NCBI RefSeq assembly: GCF_007559025.1
Contig: NZ_CP041765.1
Location: forward strand, 3,655,501-3,719,500
Length of the DNA: 64,000 bases
Reading direction: 5' to 3'
Source: Tomitella fengzijianii
Lineage (GTDB): Bacteria; Actinomycetota; Actinomycetes; Mycobacteriales; Mycobacteriaceae
The notes beneath the pieces are model-generated. The model was not told the DNA's origin, did no database searches, and saw only the letters and a program-made list of their open reading frames with translations. The first letter of the stretch is position 1. Every line of letters starts with the position of its first letter. Below, in pieces: positions 61,121-64,000 of the stretch. A program made the position numbers and the translations under genes.

Positions 61121-62419
61121 ATGACATCACGCCCCCCTGGACCGGAAGACGGAGGACAGCAGGTGGTGCACCGCGAGGTGATCGTGGTGGGCGGCGGATT
61201 CGCGGGACTCGCGCTCGCCGAGCGTCTGGGCCGCGAGGACGTCGAGGTCCTGCTGATCGACCGCAACAACTATCACCAGTTCAAGCCGCTCAACTACCAG
61301 GTGGCCACGTCGCAGCTCGGCATCTCCGAGGTGGGCTACCCCCTGCGCGGGATCTTCCGCAGGCACAGTTCCGTGAAGGTGGCGGTGGACGAGGTGGTCG
61401 CCGTCGACCCCGGCGAGCGGTCGGTCACCCTCTCCGACGGCACCGTGTGCACCGCCCGCATCCTCGTGTTGGGCGTGGGCGTGGACGCGAACTTCTTCGG
61501 GGTCCCGGGCGCCGAGGAGCACAGCTACCCCATGTACACCCTCGAGGACGCGGAGCGGCTCAGCCGGCGGCTGATCGGCGAGCTCGATCGTGTCGATTCG
61601 CCCCTGGGGGTCACCGATGCGGTCGACGTCGTGATCGTGGGCGGCGGCCCGACGGGCGTCGAGCTGGCCGGTGCCATCGCCGAGAACCTCCGCGTGGTGA
61701 TCGGGCCGCGCTACGACGGCGGGATCACCGGCAAGGTGACGGTGCACCTCGTCGACCACGGCGACGCGCTGCTCAAGCCCTTCTCGGGTGCGTCCCACTC
61801 CTACGCGCGGCGCGAGCTGGAGCAGCTGGGCGTGCAGCTGCACTTCGGTACCTCAGTGACCCACGTGTCGGCGGACGGTGTGGAGCTCGGCGACGGCGGC
61901 CGCATCGACGCGGGCACCGTGGTGTGGGCGGGCGGGCAGCGCTCGCCGCGCCTGATCGCCGATTCGGCACTGCCCCTGGGCCATGGCGGGCGGATCAACG
62001 TCAACGACGACCTGACGGTGGCCGGGCACGACGGCGTCTACGCGCTGGGCGACATCGCGCTGATCCCCGACACCCACGGCGGCAATGGCGGCAAGCCCGC
62101 GTCGCTGCCGCAGCTGGGCTCGGTGGCGCAGCAGTCGGGGCAGCATGCCGCGCGCAACATTCTCGCGGACCTCGCGGGCCGCGACCGCACCGGATTCCGG
62201 TACCGCGACAAGGGGATCATGGCGATGATCGGCCGCGGGGCGGCGGTCGCGGAGATCGGGCGCAGCCGTCGGCAGATCCAGGGGCACGTCGCGTTCCTGG
62301 CGTGGCTGGGCGTGCACGTGATGCTGCTGCCCAGCGCGTGGCAGCGGGTCGCGGCGGTGACCTCGTGGGTCACCGACTACGGCACGTCGCTGCGGCCCCG
62401 GCGCATCAATCTGGGCTGA
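61121..62419 (+). CDS. ndh: Type II NADH dehydrogenase-like oxidoreductase
   Basis: A 432-residue two-dinucleotide-fold flavoprotein. FAD motif VIVVGGGFAGLALAERL (about residues 20-37), NADH motif VVIVGGGPTGVELAGAIAEN (about 170-190) and the second FAD site GVYALGDIALIPD (about 305-318) are clear. A C-terminal amphipathic part would attach it to the membrane. It oxidises NADH and reduces quinone without pumping protons. TAGTTT (61108-61113) lies 7 nt before the ATG, so it is probably leaderless. The divergent TetR probably controls it. Confidence 0.9.
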   Translation: MTSRPPGPEDGGQQVVHREVIVVGGGFAGLALAERLGREDVEVLLIDRNNYHQFKPLNYQVATSQLGISEVGYPLRGIFRRHSSVKVAVDEVVAVDPGERSVTLSDGTVCTARILVLGVGVDANFFGVPGAEEHSYPMYTLEDAERLSRRLIGELDRVDSPLGVTDAVDVVIVGGGPTGVELAGAIAENLRVVIGPRYDGGITGKVTVHLVDHGDALLKPFSGASHSYARRELEQLGVQLHFGTSVTHVSADGVELGDGGRIDAGTVVWAGGQRSPRLIADSALPLGHGGRINVNDDLTVAGHDGVYALGDIALIPDTHGGNGGKPASLPQLGSVAQQSGQHAARNILADLAGRDRTGFRYRDKGIMAMIGRGAAVAEIGRSRRQIQGHVAFLAWLGVHVMLLPSAWQRVAAVTSWVTDYGTSLRPRRINLG

Positions 62420-62474
62420 CGGCAGCGCAATAATCACTCCCGGCCCGCGGCGCTCTGTCCCGGGCCTGCGCCAC

Positions 62475-62978
62475 TCAATCCAGGGCAGCCCGTTCGGCGT
62501 TCGCCGTCACGCGGCGCAGCAGGTCCAGCAGGACGGCGCGCTCTTCGTCGTCGAGCCCCGCCAGGAGGCGCCGGTCGCGTTCGACGCGCGCGGGGAAGAC
62601 CTTCCGGACCAGTTCCCGGCCCGGGACGGTGATCCGCAGAAGCACCACCCGTTTGTCCTGATCCCACGTGTCGCGCTCCACGAGTCCCTTGCGCACCAGC
62701 GCGTCGACGTACTTGGTGGTGGCGGCGGGACTGACCATCGTGGTGGTCGTGACCTCGCCGGGCCGCAGCGGATGGTCGCTGCGCACCAGCGCGCCGAGCA
62801 CCTCGTACTCCCCGCGCGAGACCTCCGTGTGCGCCAGCTCGTGCTCGAGCGCGCGGAGGCTCAGCGTGCTGATGCGCGCGATGCGGACGATCACCTCGAC
62901 GGGAGCGAGGCCGACGTCCGGGAACGCGGAATCCCATTCGTCGACGATCCTGTCGACCAGGTCGCCGTCGGGTTGCAT
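62475..62978 (-). CDS. MarR-family regulator
   Basis: A 167-residue winged-helix repressor with the MarR pattern: GEYEVLGALVRSDHPLRPGEV, VSPAATTKYVDALVRKGLVERDTWDQDKRVVLLRIT, then a dimerising C-terminal helix. TAACCT on the minus strand is 6 nt before the ATG, which suggests a leaderless start. It diverges from the FUSC-type exporter gene, which it probably represses through the repeats at 63012-63032. Confidence 0.92.
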   Translation of the reverse strand: MQPDGDLVDRIVDEWDSAFPDVGLAPVEVIVRIARISTLSLRALEHELAHTEVSRGEYEVLGALVRSDHPLRPGEVTTTTMVSPAATTKYVDALVRKGLVERDTWDQDKRVVLLRITVPGRELVRKVFPARVERDRRLLAGLDDEERAVLLDLLRRVTANAERAALD

Positions 62979-63011
62979 ACGGACAGGTTAACGCATCGCA
63001 GCTCCAGTTAC

Positions 63012-63041
63012 TTTACTTGTGTTTTACTTGTGAACTATCAT
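63012..63041 (+). promoter_or_regulatory. Promoter of the FUSC exporter with 11-bp direct repeats
   Basis: TTTACTTGTG occurs at 63012-63021 and 63023-63032, one helical turn apart. TTTACT (63012-63017) and TATCAT (63036-63041) are separated by 18 bp, and the expected transcription start falls at the ATG (63050). A MarR dimer bound here would block the promoter. Confidence 0.5.
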
Positions 63042-63049
63042 GATCGGCG

Positions 63050-64000
63050 ATGCGCACTCCGACCCCCGCTCCCGGCCTCTCCGCCCCCGACCCCACCGCA
63101 CTCCGCAGCCACGTGCACCGCGCGCGCACTGCGGCCCGGCATTCCCGCGACCGGTCGACGTGGCGCCGCGCGTTCACCCTCAACCCCGCGTCCCCGAGCC
63201 TCGTCCCGGCGCTGCGGGTGGGCGTCGCCACCGCGCTCGTCCTCGTCGTCGGCGGCGCACTGGGGCACACGGAGCTGGCCGCCCTGGCCGGCCTGGGTGC
63301 CATCACCGCGGCTTTCGCCCGCGGAGAGCCGTACCGGCGGCGCGCGGGCAAGACGGCCGTGGCCGGGTCGACGATCATCGGGTCGATCCTGCTCGGCTCG
63401 GCCCTCACCGGCACACCCATGCTCCTGCAGATCGCGGTGCTGTCGGTTGCCGGCGGCGCGGGAGCCTGGCTGCTCGCGTCCTTGCGCATCATCGGGCCGG
63501 GCGCCGTCGTGATCGTGTTCGCGGGGTCGGCGGCCGCGATGACCGGCGACCTGCCCCGGGCCGCGCTGGCGACGGCGCTCGGCGTCGCGGTCGGCTGGTT
63601 GTGCGCGATGGCGCCGGTGACCCGGGCTCCCGAGCACGGCACCGACGAGGAACGCCGGTGGATCCGATCCGGCCTGACGCGGCTGGCCTCGGCCGAGTTC
63701 CTCGGCGCCGGGGCGCGGATCACCGTCGCCGCCCTCGTCGCCGGCCTGGTGGCCTTGGGGGTGGGCCTCGAGCATCCTCTGTGGGCATCGATGGGCGCCA
63801 CTGCGGCGCTGCAGTCCATCACCTTCGCCAGCACGGTGCAGCGCTCGATCCAGCGGCTCGTCGGCAACGTCACCGGCGCAGCGGTGGCGCTGGCCTTCAT
63901 CGCGGCGGGATTGGGGTTCTGGCCGACCGCCGCCGCCATCGTCGCCCTGCAGGTCCTCACCGAGCTGACGATCGCCCGCAACTACGCGGTGGCCACCACC
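63050..64000 (+). CDS. FUSC-family (aromatic acid exporter-like) membrane protein, 3' end outside window
   Basis: The first 317 residues are visible. A short cytoplasmic N-terminus is followed by one cluster of about five hydrophobic segments (residues 45-185), a cytoplasmic linker (APEHGTDEERRWIRSG), and the start of a second cluster with HPLWASMGATAALQSITFASTVQRSIQRLVGNVTGA, a typical FUSC-family stretch. Such proteins export aromatic acids or fusaric acid. It lies next to a MarR regulator, a common pairing. The transcript looks leaderless. Confidence 0.85.
   Translation, partial: MRTPTPAPGLSAPDPTALRSHVHRARTAARHSRDRSTWRRAFTLNPASPSLVPALRVGVATALVLVVGGALGHTELAALAGLGAITAAFARGEPYRRRAGKTAVAGSTIIGSILLGSALTGTPMLLQIAVLSVAGGAGAWLLASLRIIGPGAVVIVFAGSAAAMTGDLPRAALATALGVAVGWLCAMAPVTRAPEHGTDEERRWIRSGLTRLASAEFLGAGARITVAALVAGLVALGVGLEHPLWASMGATAALQSITFASTVQRSIQRLVGNVTGAAVALAFIAAGLGFWPTAAAIVALQVLTELTIARNYAVATT

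Overview
This is a very GC-rich actinobacterial chromosome segment. Its gene set points to the order Mycobacteriales (Mycobacterium, Gordonia, Tsukamurella or Tomitella-like organisms). It has a complete yrbEAB-mceABCDEF operon with Mce-associated genes, a bacterial CYP51 in the same gene neighbourhood as M. tuberculosis Rv0763c-Rv0768, a KstR-type box, several TetR/GntR/MarR regulators, and many genes that look leaderless (a TANNNT -10 box 6-8 nt before the start codon). I cannot name the species. I saw no rRNA, tRNA, integrase, transposase or CRISPR array.

Layout. 1-8789: an aldehyde dehydrogenase (cut by the window edge) diverges from a P450-TetR-CYP123-SDR-CYP51-ferredoxin-NTF2-hypothetical run. 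8794-18509: yrbE and mce genes plus two Mce-associated genes follow on the same strand with 0-10 nt spacing, so oxidation genes and a lipid/sterol importer appear to be one transcription unit. A TetR paralogue closes it at 18609-19265. 19462-23818: a beta-propeller protein, a ketosteroid-dehydrogenase-like flavoprotein, a DUF35 protein and an SCP-x-type thiolase, read as side-chain or ring catabolism. 23911-28038: two ABC exporter modules, one led by a YtrA-type GntR repressor with a clear operator. 28245-36633: duplicated DMT permeases, a polysaccharide deacetylase and a glycosyltransferase sharing one overlapping bidirectional promoter, a two-component system, a SurE-like lipoprotein and an amino-acid permease preceded by a cysteine-rich leader peptide. 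36811-48497: acyl-CoA dehydrogenase, MFS exporter, lutABC (lactate oxidation), DUF6314, alpha/beta hydrolase, ATP-grasp ligase, DMT-like permease. 48523-56902: small membrane protein with an odd tandem-repeat leader, aminopeptidase N, a RES/Xre toxin-antitoxin-like pair of visibly lower GC, small proteins, a beta-lactamase-fold protein, a crotonase lacking its catalytic glutamates, and a 45-residue CxxC protein. 56951-58258: a second methionine aminopeptidase and a divergent XRE regulator, flanked by a 67-bp direct repeat and separated by two identical-pattern operators. 58426-64000: YccF, D-amino-acid dehydrogenase, TetR/type II NADH dehydrogenase, MarR/FUSC exporter (cut by the window end).

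The main themes are steroid or lipid uptake and oxidation (first 24 kb) and small locally regulated modules. The most novel-looking items are the CYP51-Mce supercluster with its GACA-N2-TGTC operators, the repeat-flanked map/XRE cassette, the cysteine leader peptide, the palindromic repeats sitting exactly at three stop codons, and the 17-bp Shine-Dalgarno-like array. All functional statements come from reading the sequence; no database search was run.
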